NCBI RefSeq assembly: GCF_000220395.1
Contig: NW_004086412.1
Coordinates: forward strand, 1-38,878
DNA length: 38,878 nt
Direction of reading: 5' to 3'
Origin: Ichthyophthirius multifiliis
Lineage: Eukaryota > Ciliophora > Oligohymenophorea > Hymenostomatida
Shown here in pieces: positions 11,548 through 23,135 of this stretch. Under the pieces are notes generated by a model. The model was given only the letters and a program-made list of their open reading frames with translations, did no database searches and was not told where the DNA came from. The first letter of the stretch is position 1. The number at the start of each line of letters is the position of its first letter. A program made the translations under genes and the position numbers.

Positions 11548-12198
11548 TCATTTTTATTAAGTATTTTGAAAAAAATTAAAAAAAGAATAAGTATAAAATA
11601 ATTTTAATTTAATTATATATATTGGAAAAAAATAAAGTAAATCATATTATATTTTTATTTTTATCGAAAAATCAACTTTCCTATTTTTATATTTTTTATA
11701 CAACATTTATTTAATAATAAATTAATAAATCATATATATAAAATATTATTATACCCTTGGACTTTAATGATTTATTGGTAAATCATAAGGTCCTTCGCAT
11801 TTTTTTTTGCAATTAGAACATAAAGTACATTAAGCTTAATTGATAGCAATTTAAGCATTTACAGGAAGATTTACGGGTGCAAATTAACGAGCTAATTAAA
11901 CTTTTTTTATTAACTTATTCTAAGAAAGTTAAGGAATTAGTATAGGTCTAAATTGATTTGGTAAACCAGGCTATTATTAACATTTATCAATCAATTTTAT
12001 GTTTTTAACATTTTAAAACTGTGGAAATTTATTTCTAATCAATTCAGGTATTTCGTTATTGCTTTCTAATTAGGCATCTGGTTTTTGCTGTTTTTCATTT
12101 TAAAAAGGACTGGGATTTCGAGAATTTTATTTAGAACGAAACTAAGGAAAGCGTTTCAATATTTCTTCTGGAACATTATCTTATGTATATCTTTACAT
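11548..12198 (-). CDS. Small hypothetical protein with CxxC-x3-C motif
   Basis: The frame opens MQRYTQDNVPEEILKRFPQF and runs to a TGA at 11548-11550, at most 216 residues. The first 150 or so residues (11750-12198) look genuinely coding, with Pro- and Gln-rich segments such as PGLPNQFRPILIPQLSQ. They end in a cysteine cluster, CTLCSNCKKKCEGPYDLP. The rest, after about 11745, is Lys/Tyr/Phe-rich and may be read-through into AT-rich DNA or contain an unseen intron, so the true end is uncertain. The Cys motif resembles the first CxNC pair of the unnamed family at 8012-9900 and 36412-38477. The function is unknown; metal binding is a guess from the cysteines. Confidence 0.6.
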
Positions 12199-12319
12199 TT
12201 TATATTTATGATTTTTTATTAAAATTAAATAAAATAACTGATTGTAATTATAATATTAATTTTTATTAGTAAAACTTTTTTAACCGATTAATAAAAAAAA
12301 AATATTATATAAATAAGAT

Positions 12320-12322
<3 letters not shown>

Positions 12323-12379
<57 letters not shown>
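12323..12379. repeat. (AT)n microsatellite
   Basis: Nearly perfect AT dinucleotide tract of about 57 bp in the 259-bp gap between the small Cys-motif gene and the 3' end of OGDH. Confidence 0.9.
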
Positions 12380-12384
<5 letters not shown>

Positions 12385-12457
12385 GTATATAATTAATCAT
12401 ATATAAATATTTTTTTATTTTTAATATTTTTTAAATATTATTTTAATATATATATTT

Positions 12458-12959
12458 TCATATAATAATTAAACTTTTTATTAAATCTAGCAATTCTTAT
12501 GTTTCTTATTAATGTCCTTTTGATTTTCCTGTCGCAGTAACTGCTGAGCTTTTTCTTCCTACATATTAGATATTTTAATTTTTAAAATTAAGTTCATTTA
12601 TTATTCTTGAAATTCTAGGTTCACTATAAAGATAGGCACCAGAATTTAATTATTCATCCTAAACCCAGTAAACATTTGTATTTTATCCATTAGCTTAAGA
12701 AATAATATTTTTTAGTTATTCTTCTGGAAAAGGAGCAAGTTCTTCAATAACAATAAGTGCTGTAGTCGCACTTTATTTAGCTTAATTAATTAAATTTAAG
12801 ATATCATAAGAAAATTTACCACTAGTGATAAGAATATGTTTTGTTTATTAATTAACAGGAAGTCTAACCAAAATAGATTAGAAACATGTATTTACATCTA
12901 AATCTTCAAAAGTTGATTTCGCATTATTATGTCTCAATACTAAATAAATAAATAAATAA

Positions 12960-13010
<51 letters not shown>

Positions 13011-15239
13011 AATTTATTAATATAATACATATTTTTGGTCCTACTATAACTAATGGTTTTCTATAATTTCTTTTCATTTATCTTCTTAAAGCATGAAAAT
13101 AATTTGCTGGAGTTGTTGGATTAATTACTTAGAAGTTAATATCTTAATAGTTTTCATAAAAGACCTAATCATATACTTTCAATTCCTTTCTACCATTATC
13201 ATGCTTTTTCAACTTAAAATTTCTATTACTTCCATCACTATTTATCATTTAGAGGAATCTCTCCATTCTACAACTAGAATGCTCTGGGCCTGCTCCATCC
13301 ATTCCATGAGGCAAAATAATAGTCAAAGAAGACTATCTAGCCCATTTATGCTCCGAACAAGTCAAAAAAGTATCAATTGCTACTTAAGCTGAGTTATTAA
13401 AATCTCCAAATTATGCTTCCCAAAGAGATAATATTTATGGCGATTCTAAAGAATAACCATATTCATATGAAAGTACTCCAATTTCACTTAAAGGACTGTT
13501 ATATACATATAGTTTTCCCTTGTTTTGGGTTTCGGCATAATTTTTAATTGGGTTGAAAGTTTAATGAGTGTTTTAATCAGTAAGTACCCAATGTCTTTGT
13601 GAAAAAGTACCCCTTTCAACATCTTAACCAGTCAATCTTATCATAAAACCTTCATCTAATAAAGACTAAGCAGCCAAAGCTTCACATGTAGCCCAGTCTA
13701 ATTAATTTTATTGTATTGCTTTAAGTCTAGATTCAATAAAGAATTTCTATAAACGAGGGTGTACTTTAAAATCAGGAGGAATTGTGACACTTTAGACAGC
13801 TAATTATCTTAATTTTGATGAAGGAAAGCCTGTTTCGGATGGTTCTTTTCCGAAAATACTAAAGTCCATATTTTACCATTTAAACTTAAATGCAGATGAA
13901 GAATTATTATCATTAGATTTATATATTGATATAGTTTTTTAGTTTTCAGAGATTTTTTCAAACTCTTATTCTAAATATGAGAATGTTTTTTATCTAATTT
14001 TTTCATAGACATCATCTTTTAATACCCCTTATTCTATTAATAACTTATTATAAATCTAAGGACAAGTCATCTATTTGCCTTTAATTTATTTATACATTAC
14101 TGGTTATGTAAATTCTGGTTCATCGACTTCATTATGTCCATATCTTCTATAACTAACAATATCTAAAAGTATATCTTTTTTAAATTTCTATCTATATTCA
14201 ACTGCTAATTTACACATCTTATGCACACTCTCTGGATCATCCGCATTTATATGTAAAATTGGCGCATCGAACGATTTCGCAATTTCTGAACAATGGAAAC
14301 TACTTCTTCCGTCTATAGGACTAGTTGTGAACCCTATTTAATTATTCACAATGATATGTATGGTACCTTATACAGTGAATTTGGGCACTTTACTTAAAGA
14401 AAAGGCCTCATAGACTACACCTTAAGCCGAAAAAGCAGCATCTCCATGCATTTAGATGTTTAAAGTGGAATTTCCAAAGTCTTATTTAGCCTTAGTTTTT
14501 CCCATAGAAACAGGATTTATGGCTTCTAAATGGGAAGGATTATGTAACATACTTATGTTTATCGGTTTTTCCTTACAGCCTGTTCCTGAGAATGTTTTTT
14601 AATGTCTAGAAGTCGCTATATGGGATACTACATCATCTACATAGTTGTATAGTTCAGAAGGTAGGTCGGCTTAGCCAGTTATTTTTCGGAATAAATCAGC
14701 TACAGGATAGTCTAAGAGGTTACATAATACATTTAAACGACCTCTATGGGGCATACCGAGGACTATATCTTCTATATCTTATTCACTAGACTTAGCAAAA
14801 ATAGCTTTGAGACCTATTATGGCTGATTCGGCGCCTTCTCCAGCATATCTTTTGAATGTTTAAAACTTTTTGCTTAAGAAATGGTCTAATGATTCCGTTT
14901 GGGTTAAAAGTTAATGAATATTTACTTTTTCTAAGGTTGTTAAGGGAGTAATTTGGTATTTTTCGAAGGTGTAGTACAGCCAAGATTTTTCAGATGAACA
15001 TTAAATGTGTTCAAATTCAACTCCTACAGTGTTTTTGTAGATTTTTTTTAAATGTTCTTCTAATTAAACTATAGTTTGGGAATTATCGCTTATTTAATGA
15101 ATGTAAGACGAATCTTTGTCAATTTCTTAAATAAATTATTAGTCGTATTTCAGACCGAAATCTATAGGGTTAAATATTTCATCAGGCCTATGAAATAAAA
15201 AATATATATTTATAATATATAATAGATATAAATATAAAA

Positions 15240-15278
<39 letters not shown>

Positions 15279-15492
15279 ACCTTTATAATATCTTTAATGG
15301 GTCAATTTATGCGAACATATTTCCGTATTTTCGGTAGATGTTTATATATTATTGAATTTTAGTAGATTGCTTGTTTAGATGGTTAATATCGAATTTTATG
15401 TTTGCTAAATCTCCATACATTACAAAGTTTACGAAGTTTTTATTTTAGAGATAGATTGCTTATATGTTTTGCTTAGAAATGAATTTGTACAT
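12458..15492 (-). CDS. OGDH: 2-oxoglutarate dehydrogenase E1 component (mitochondrial)
   Basis: Three exons, 15281-15492, 13029-15187 and 12458-12939, total exactly 951 codons with all junctions in phase. E1 decarboxylates 2-oxoglutarate with thiamine diphosphate and passes the succinyl group to E2 lipoamide in the TCA cycle. Signatures in order: GMPHRGRLNVL, NPSHLEA, the ThDP motif HGDAAFSAQG ending in VNN, YRRYGHNEVDEPEFTQP, LTGQDVERGTFSQRH, SLWEAQFGDF, LPHGMDGAGPEHSSCRMERF, PTTPANYFHALRRQM and a C-terminal AVTATGKSKGH. The N-terminus is short (MYKFISKQNIQAIYLQ...) and seems to lack the usual segment that starts many OGDH proteins. In that respect it resembles DHTKD1, but the catalytic and C-terminal motifs favour OGDH. 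A mitochondrial location follows from the pathway; the presequence is not obvious. Confidence 0.95.
12940..13028 (-). repeat. OGDH intron 2 with (TAAA)n and (AT)n repeats
   Basis: An 89-nt intron between ...VGPKI and LLRH. It consists of a TAAA tetranucleotide run (about 12941-12964) next to an AT dinucleotide run (about 12964-13002). The donor is GTATTATA and the acceptor ATTTAG on the minus strand. Confidence 0.85.
15188..15280 (-). other. OGDH intron 1 with (AT)n
   Basis: A 93-nt GT-AG intron (minus strand GTATTGAA ... TTTCATAG) splitting the codon after ...LKIL. It contains about 30 bp of AT repeat at 15244-15273. Confidence 0.85.
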
Positions 15493-15712
15493 TTTTTTTT
15501 TAAATTTAAAATTATAATTTTGATTTTTTTTTTTTATTAATTTTTTTTTTTTTAAAAAAAAATAATATTTTAAGTATTATATAATATTGCTATTTTTTAA
15601 AAAAATATAAATTGTTATTTTCTTTAAAAAAACATAATACCTAATATATGATTATGAATATATATAAATTATTTAATTTTTTTTTCTTCTTCTCAATAAT
15701 GAATAAATATTA
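15493..15712. other. Spacer between kinesin-like gene and OGDH
   Basis: 220 bp of A/T-rich DNA between two minus-strand genes, serving as the 3' side of the kinesin-like gene and the upstream region of OGDH. No element is recognised. Confidence 0.5.
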
Positions 15713-15920
15713 TCAATTATACATAAACTTCTTGAATTTTTCTATATTAAGTGTTTATTGTAATTAAGGTAATCTAAACTAATATACAGTATTGAGCATT
15801 TTAGGAAACTTTCTTGTAAAATGAATATCTTTTTAATGAAATTAAATACTAGTAATACTAAATTTTTAATTATTTAATTTATCTTATTATACAAAACTGT
15901 TACTTTTTAGTTTTTTTAAA

Positions 15921-15961
<41 letters not shown>

Positions 15962-18185
15962 TTATTAATTTTTAAATATTTAATATTTTTTTACAAATAT
16001 TTATATTAATATAAATATAAAAATAAATATTATAAAAGAATATACGTATTTGTATTTTTTATTTGTAATTAAGTAGTAAAAAAAGATGCATTTTTTTCAT
16101 TTTAAGATTTTCTATATCTAACATTATTTGTAAAAATTTCTTGAACTAATTAGCAATTTTCTTCATCATATTTATTATTTCCAAATTTATAAGAATTTTA
16201 ATTAATCTACTAAGTTTTTAAACGCTATTTTTTTTTATATTTAATATTATCTTCCAAAGGTTATTTAATTGAAAGTTTTTTATTATTGACAAATACATTT
16301 TTTGATTAAGGATTACTAATTTTTAATTTAATTTATAATTCTTTTATTTTTTCTTTATTAATTAATTAATTGTTATACATAGAGTTTACAAACACTCCAT
16401 TTTCACTGATTTCATCATTTTAAATATTATTTTCACTTTATTAACTCTATTTACTCTATTAACTTTATTAATCTACAAATTCTTCATTTTTACCTTATTT
16501 TATTATTATTTTCGAATTCCTATAATTTCTATCTGATAATAAATTAATATTATTAATATATTTAATACTACCCCTACCTCTGCTATTATTATTATTATTA
16601 GCTTAACTAAAACTATTTATATTTCCGTATCCACTTATACTTGAACGTCTACTTAAAGACACATTTTTTTTACTATTTTCTAAAATTTCTTATGGTCCTA
16701 TTTAATATCCTTCATTTTCCATATGCTCTTCCAAATCTCTTTATTCTTAAAACAATTTCTGTATATCCTGTCTAATAATCTAGGGTATATAGCAATTATA
16801 TTCAACAAACTTTTCAATAATATCCAAAAACCTAAAGATTAATTTACATAGAAAATTTAATTTTTCCAAATCTACATGATTTAAATTTTTATTAGTATGT
16901 CCTTACTCTTACAAAGTCTTCAGATAACTAACCAAATTTTCCTTACATTTAAAACGTTTAACCCTATTTATTTCCAATTACTCAATCACAAAATCTATAC
17001 TAGGATATAACTAAACGAATTCATTCAAGAGTAATTATTTAGTATTATATTCTAATTTAGCGACATAAAATTCTTTTATATCTTCACTTGTAATACTAGA
17101 AGAATATGCCTTACAATGGGATTCTAAAACTTTGCTCAAAAGCGCATTTCTTATAAGTTCTATTTAGATAAAGTTCTCTATATTATCTATAATACTAATA
17201 ACCATCCCTTCTAAATTTCTAAGAATCTCAAATATATTTTCGAGTCTATCACTTTTCTAAATATCCTCATAGTTATGCTACCAGAACTCCTTTAGCCATA
17301 AACTCATTGTCGTAATCAAATTTTCTATAACATCTAAATATGCAATATTAGCAGGCATATGGGCATATCTTACTTCTTTAGGATTAGTATATATTTTTTA
17401 ACAATAATGACCCATTCTTAATATATTAGTTGTATCAGTAGATTTTTTATTTAAACTATTTAAACAACATATTATTTCAGTTTAAGAATTACCAGATATT
17501 GAATCTCTTAAAAACTCGGTAAAAATATGTTTTTTAAAAGGTATTTATATTGCTTTATCGCTTTTATATTATTTACTTAATAATCTCATACAGTTTTGTA
17601 AATTTAAAAGCATTTAATTTTAATTTCCTTCTTCTATATAAAAAATAAATATATATATATTATATTATTTTTATATACTCATTAATTTTGTAAATATTCC
17701 GTCTTAAACTTTCATCATTTTAAAAGTACTTACTGTTACATCGTGTTTCGTCAATTATTTTTCTGTTTTTTCTAATTACATTTGCAATACAACATTTGAA
17801 TTTTTTAAAACATTTTCTGTTTTAATTTTGTCTACATCATTTATATGTATATTACTTAATCCAATTCTTATTTTTATAAAAAATTAAATTATAATAAATA
17901 AAAATTATTTTTAAAATATACTTTAATAATTTTAATGCTGTTTTTAAATTTGTTACAATTACTTCACTTATGCCTAAAGGTTAAATATTTCCATTATATT
18001 TTTCACTAATTTTCAAAGGATAATTATTTTCGACAAGTAAGTCGTAAAAAAATTAATCTTTATTGATGAACATACTTATTTTTAAACAATAATTTTCCCT
18101 ATCTTGACTTTCATATAAATTATTAAATACATTTTCTACTAAAAGAATAAATAGGCCAGGATCTCTTAAATCGCCTTAAATACTA

Positions 18186-18222
<37 letters not shown>

Positions 18223-18989
18223 TATATATTTTAATTATTTGTTAAAATAAATTACGTTTGTAGTTTTCCTGCAGAATCACCTCCTATTACCAAAACCGAT
18301 TAATTAATTCCTTAAAGAAAAGAAACAACTTAATTTGAAATCCTTTTTCTAAACAATTATTGGTTTGTTTTTGATTCATCTTATACATAATCAAATACAT
18401 ATAGTTTTTCTTTTTGAACAATTTTTTTTTTTTTGGCTTTTTATTTTTTTATAATTTAATTAAATATAAAAAATATAATTTTTTACATCTTCATTTAAAT
18501 TACTAAAAGTTAATTATTTTTAATCCAAAACTGTCAAAGATAATTTATCATATTAAGATTGAACTTTTTCAGCGTATGTTAATTGCTTTATTTTTGTAGA
18601 TACTTTAATTTAGTAAGTACCTTTTGTATATGGCTTTTATTAAATAGTTCCAATTATTGATTCTTAATTTGTATTTTTATTGGGTTATTTTTATTAAGGC
18701 TAGTTTTTTTGCTTATCTTATGTTTTTATTTTTATTAAAAACTAAATAATTAATAATTTTTAATTTAAACCTTATAATATTTAGTTCTTTTCTTAATTTT
18801 TTTCTTATATTGTTAATTAACTGGCAATATCAAATATGGAGCATCTTTGTGATGTATTATTTTATATGTTTTTATTTTATTCAAGTGTTTTCGAAAATAT
18901 AGATTTTTGATCTTATTCTTTTATATATTATTTAATATTTAAAAATATATTTGTTAATGTTTTTCGTATTTTATAAAAAAAATACACAT
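15713..18989 (-). CDS. Divergent kinesin-like protein with degenerate ATPase motifs
   Basis: Minus strand. Secure exons are 17922-18182, 17679-17866, 16046-17633 and 15713-15902, all in phase; further 5' exons lie at 18256-~18410 and 18487-18989. Kinesin-motor features in order: SNLNED, LYVFDYVQDE (family FDxVF), NQSVLVIGGDSAGKLQT at the P-loop, then FLRDSISGNSQTEIICCLN and ILRMGHYCQKIYTNP, which match the family's LxDSLGGNSKT helix and ETLxTLRFAxxAKxI. The P-loop Ser/Thr after GK is Leu, switch II DLAGSE reads like KVQDG, and SSRSH is not recognisable, so ATP-driven motility is doubtful. The tail is long, with Ser/Asn/Gln-rich parts. The ATG at 18987-18989 is a choice: joining it to the motor needs a 29-nt intron near 18760 or a base error. 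The junction near the T13 run 18422-18434 is also unsettled. Confidence 0.7.
15903..16045 (-). other. Last intron of the kinesin-like gene, with (AT)n
   Basis: A 143-nt intron from GTATATTC (after ...IKNTN) to CTAAAAAG (before SFVQQDK). It contains an AT repeat at about 15923-15952. Removing it gives a final exon that ends at a TGA in the correct phase. Confidence 0.65.
18186..18215. repeat. (ATT)n trinucleotide repeat in a kinesin-like gene intron
   Basis: About ten ATT units inside the intron 18183-18255, which splits the motor region just after the P-loop. Confidence 0.85.
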
Positions 18990-19235
18990 ATTATTCAGTA
19001 ACATTTAGTAATTTTTTATTTGGAATACTAAAATATTAATATTTTTTATTTATTTTTTTTTAATATTTAAAACTTATTATTTTATTTTATTTGTATAGTT
19101 GAAAATTGAAAATTTTATAATTTCTAAAGTTATTAATTTTTTTTTTTTTATGTTTTAATTAATTAAATATTATTTTTTATCATAAAATAGTATTTAAAAA
19201 ATAAATCAACAATTTTATTAAATAAATATAAAAAA
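18990..19235. promoter_or_regulatory. Divergent intergenic region
   Basis: 246 bp of A/T between the proposed kinesin-like start (minus) and a possible ATG at 19236 (plus). If both starts are right it is a shared promoter region; no element is recognisable. Confidence 0.25.
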
Positions 19236-19590
19236 ATGGAGAAATATTGTATTTCATAAAACTAATTTTAAAATAAAAATATAGAAGAAAAAATAAATAG
19301 TAAAGAAATACTTTTATATATTATTTTTTAATAATATATTAAGATACAATGAATGTGAAGAAAAAAAGCTAACAAAAAACTAGAAAATAAAACGTATGTA
19401 TCATAATAAATACAATATACATAAAAAATAGAAAATAAAAACAGTATAAAGAATAAAATATAAAAAAATATATATATAAATTAAAGATAAATCACTTTAT
19501 CTAAACATAAAAAATGTAAAAACAAGATATAATCTAATAATAAAAATTTGATTAATCTAAAAAATAATGAAAACATTATGTAAATATTAG

Positions 19591-19640
<50 letters not shown>

Positions 19641-21140
19641 TATATATTATAAATTATTTGATATTTATATATATCATTATTTTAATAATAAAAACTAAAT
19701 AAGATAATTATATAAATCTTTAAATCTATATACTTATACATAATCAAGAATTTTAAAAATTTAATAACTTGATAATTAAAATATTTATCAGGACCCATGT
19801 AAATAATAGAAATAAATATATAGATTATAGTAAATTGAAAATATTTAAATATTTATATTAATAAAATATAATAGCATTTTAAAGATGAAAAATATAGATA
19901 TAAAATTTCAGAGTATTTTTAATTATAAAAAAACTATCAAAAAAGAAAATAGATAATTTGCAAATATCTAATTTTTTAATATTTTATATAAACAAAATAA
20001 AATATGATAATATCGAGTAGAAAAATTTATATATTTAAAAAAATATTTTAAGTTTATATACAACTTATAAAAATAAATATAAAAAATAATTAAAAATAGA
20101 TTTATTATTAGAATAAAAATTTAAATATATAAACTTTTGAGTTAATTATAAATATAATACTAAGAATTGTAAATACTAATAAATAATAAAAGTAAATATA
20201 AAAAATATTTAAAGAAAAATGTTATGTCTTATTCTTATAAAAAACAAAAAAGAGGTAAAATTTTTATATAAATCGGGAAAGAGAATAAGTTTTAATATTT
20301 TAAAATTTACAGATAATTAAAAAAAGTAAAGAAAATAGGAAAATTTTATTTTTGAAGTTAAAAAATTCTATTTTTTTAAAGAAAAATTGAAATAATTTGA
20401 ATTAATCTGTCTTTAATAATTTAAAACAAATAAGCAAAAAATATATAAGAAAATGGAATTCGAATAATTAATTATAATTTATTTTAAAGAAAATTTCACT
20501 TCATTTTATAAAGGAGTAAAAATTAACTTAAATTAAATTGAGTAGATCTTTAAGTTTTAACTGAAAAAAATTATTATATTACTTAAGTTTAAATTTATTT
20601 TAATAAAAAAATATAATTTAAATATTTTAATACCTAAAAATTATTTATAAGAGTTCTTTTAAAAATTTAAACCTAATATTTAAAATCCAATTTAAAGTCA
20701 AGATATTTACATACTATATAATTACTTAAAAATCAAACAAATAATTACATTTGTCTTAGAAAAAAGACGACTCTAATAGTATTAATATATTTATCAAAAA
20801 AAAACATGAGTGCTTTTAAATAAATTAAAATTTCTTTTTTCTCAATTAATGGGAAAATTAAATCCTCTAAAAAATATAAAAGAGTTCTATTAAACTAAAA
20901 TAAACTATTCAGATCAGTTTGAAATAATAAACTTTAGGTTTTGGTCAAAATAAGGTTTAAATTTGGACAAGAAGTTATTGATTGTAAAGATAATTAATTA
21001 AGGAAATACAACTTTACATTTGAGTTTAGAGTTAACAAAATAAGATTTTAATTGTTTGCTTTTAAAGAAATACAGTAATCCTAATATACAAAAAATATAT
21101 GTAAATACTAAAATACTTCTTTACATTATTATTCTTAGTT
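19236..21140 (+). pseudogene. Possible multi-exon gene or remnant with an ankyrin-like 3' part
   Basis: A tentative plus-strand gene. An ATG at 19236 opens MEKYCISQNQFQNKN, and a 45-nt GT-AG gap leads to NTMNVKKKSQQKTRK. Another candidate intron follows from GTATGTATC. From about 20340 a long Lys/Ile/Phe-rich frame runs to a TGA at 20808 beside an A9 run. After a frame change, a stretch at about 20810-21100 reads INQGNTTLHLSLELTKQD and CLLLKKYSNPN, the shape of an ankyrin repeat (GxTxLHxA). No single frame joins these parts. It could be one real gene damaged by homopolymer errors, a decayed gene, or partly chance, since open frames are cheap when TGA is the only stop. The 3' end is unresolved. 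Confidence 0.3.
19594..19650. repeat. (AT)n microsatellite
   Basis: AT dinucleotide tract of about 40 bp continuing as a TA-rich imperfect repeat. It probably lies in an intron or spacer of the tentative gene at 19236-21140. Confidence 0.85.
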
Positions 21141-22089
21141 AGATTAAATTTATATAATTTTTTTTTTTTTTTTTAATTAAAAAAATATATTAAAAATATT
21201 TTTTTCAAAAATTAAATATACATATTTTCTGTTATTTTAGTATTAAAAAATATATTAAAATATTTTTCTAATTTTAAAAATAAAAATCTTATTACAATTA
21301 ATTTTCTATTTTTTTAAAATAATTTTTTTTTTAAAATAATTTTTTTTTATGGTCTATTATTATTATTTTTATTAATCATAGTACTGATCTTAACGTTTTA
21401 AATAAATTTGGGAGAAATTTCAATAATTATTTGTCTCTAATCTAACATTGTGATTGTTAGGACTTTAAAATAATATAGTTAAAGTGGAATTAAATGAAAA
21501 TTATAAAGGATATTTAAAAAATTTTGATAATAATAAAATTATTAAAAATTGATTTTTAAAATAAATTGGAAAATATTAAAGTAGAATTAAATTTAAAAAT
21601 AATAAAATTAAAACTTTTAATGATAAAGTTTGTTTGATTTTTTTATTGTATTTAAATATATATAAAATGAAAAGATATTTAAGAGTCATTTTATTTGGTT
21701 AAAAGTTTGGTAAAACTTTAAATTGCTTTTATTTTTATTAACTATACCTATTTTTTTATTTTTTATAAAAAATTTAAACATATATTTTTATATATTTTAA
21801 TATTATTTAGTTAGAATTCAAAAAAATAGGAATAATTACATTTTTTATTATAAATATGTATATTATTTTTTAAGGGACATAATAATAATTTTAATAAAAT
21901 TTAAATTTCTATTATTAATAATATAAATATTTTATATATAAAAATAAATAATTTATAAAATCTACTTATTTTAAATAATTTATAATTAAAAGTTACTTTC
22001 ATTTATAATTTAATACACTAATTTAGCAACTTATTAGCATTCTAACAGTCATTTAATTTTATTCTTTTACTTAAAACTTTTCTATAAAT
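21141..22089. other. AT-rich region without a supported gene
   Basis: About 950 bp dominated by A/T with T16 and T9-10 runs near 21162 and 21330. Short frames exist but none has a motif or splice structure that supports it. Confidence 0.45.
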
Positions 22090-22481
22090 ATGGTTTAGTT
22101 TTTTATGTTAAATTCATTTATATTTTTGTTAAATATTTCCGAAAATTATATAAATGGATTTGGTTTAGGAATTGTATATACAGCCCGGTTAAGCCAAAAT
22201 CTTTATTAATAAATAGGAAAAAACTATATGAAAGCTTCTCGTAGTACATATGGAGCTCGGAATTATTAATTGGTAAACTAATTATTAATGAAATACTTAT
22301 ATATAATATAATTTTAATATTTATATCACTATTATATTAGTTTTTTTCCAAAAAAAGTAATTTTTTATAAATGAAGGGTAAGCAAATCCTTATAATAGTG
22401 GAAATTTGTGTACGTTATTACGTAAAGAGTTTACTTAGTTCAGCTTTTTCTGCTCTATATTTTATTTATAAACAATTTTGA
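22090..22481 (+). CDS. Small hypothetical protein, two exons
   Basis: Exon 1 (22090-22272) starts MVQFFMLNSFIFLLN, continues NGFGLGIVYTARLSQNLYQQ and ends GARNYQL. It stands out for its GC-containing codons. A 68-nt GT-AG intron (22273-22340) leads in phase 0 to exon 2, which ends at TGA 22479-22481, giving 107 residues. In exon 2 another frame reads GQANPYNSGNLCTLLRKEF and looks more protein-like; a one-base error in the T7 or A7 runs at 22341-22356 would select it. NPYNSG recalls the segment after the catalytic core in some DHHC palmitoyltransferases, but no DHHC cysteine cluster is visible upstream, so that identity is not claimed. Confidence 0.4.
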
Positions 22482-22603
22482 ATACTTTAAAAGAATTTAA
22501 TGATTAACTATATTAATAAATAAATCATTAAATTTTTTAATTTTTTACTTAATTATTTATAAATTAGATAAAAATAAATTTGGGGTAATTACTCATTTTT
22601 ATT

Positions 22604-23070
22604 TCATAAAATTATATTAATTTCTAAAACTTTTATTATTTTATAGTTTTTCTAAAAAAATAAAATTCCAAATGTTTTAAACATGTATTTTTTACAAAAC
22701 AAATTAACCAAACTATTTTAATTTTAGAGTATTATAGTATCTAGTCTAAGAATTTCTTAATAATAAATAATTAACATTGTCCAGTTTTAATATTTTATTT
22801 ATTCTTTCCCTTCATGATATGCTACATCCTGTATATCCTGTATTACTATAGTGGTAAATAATATGCAATAACAAAATGAAAAGACTGTGAATAAATATAG
22901 GTTAAATTTTTTTAATTAATTAATTATATCGATTGTTAAAGCAAATGTGGTATAAGCTTTCCAAGATGCATTTCTATCTGGATTATTTATAATTCTTTGG
23001 ATTTCTTTTAGTTTAATTTGACTGGGTTAATGAAGTCTTTTCCGAAAAGAATATCTTTGTTGTTACTCAT
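22604..23070 (-). CDS. Small hypothetical membrane protein
   Basis: ATG at 23068-23070 opens MSNNKDILFGKDFINPVKL. One frame over, the sequence continues LKEIQRIINNPDRNASWKAY, then TTFALTID, a hydrophobic stretch LFTVFSFCYCILFTTIVIQ (one membrane segment) and DVAYHEGKE. The two parts join if one A is missing near 23010, as seen at longer A runs elsewhere in the window. After about 22800 the frame stays open to a TGA at 22604-22606 but loses its coding look, so the true C-terminus is probably near 22800. The family was not recognised. Confidence 0.35.
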
Positions 23071-23135
23071 TTTTAAATATATAATCGTTTTTTTTTTGAA
23101 TCGTTACAATTTGCTTTTATTATATATTATAAAAA

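Noticed and set aside
13093-13392. 99-codon plus-strand ORF
   Set aside because: It lies wholly within OGDH exon 2 on the other strand, which has strong family motifs; it is a shadow frame.
22341-22440. DHHC palmitoyltransferase identity from NPYNSG
   Set aside because: No DHHC cysteine-rich core or membrane segments could be found upstream, and the frame carrying NPYNSG does not join exon 1 without a base change.
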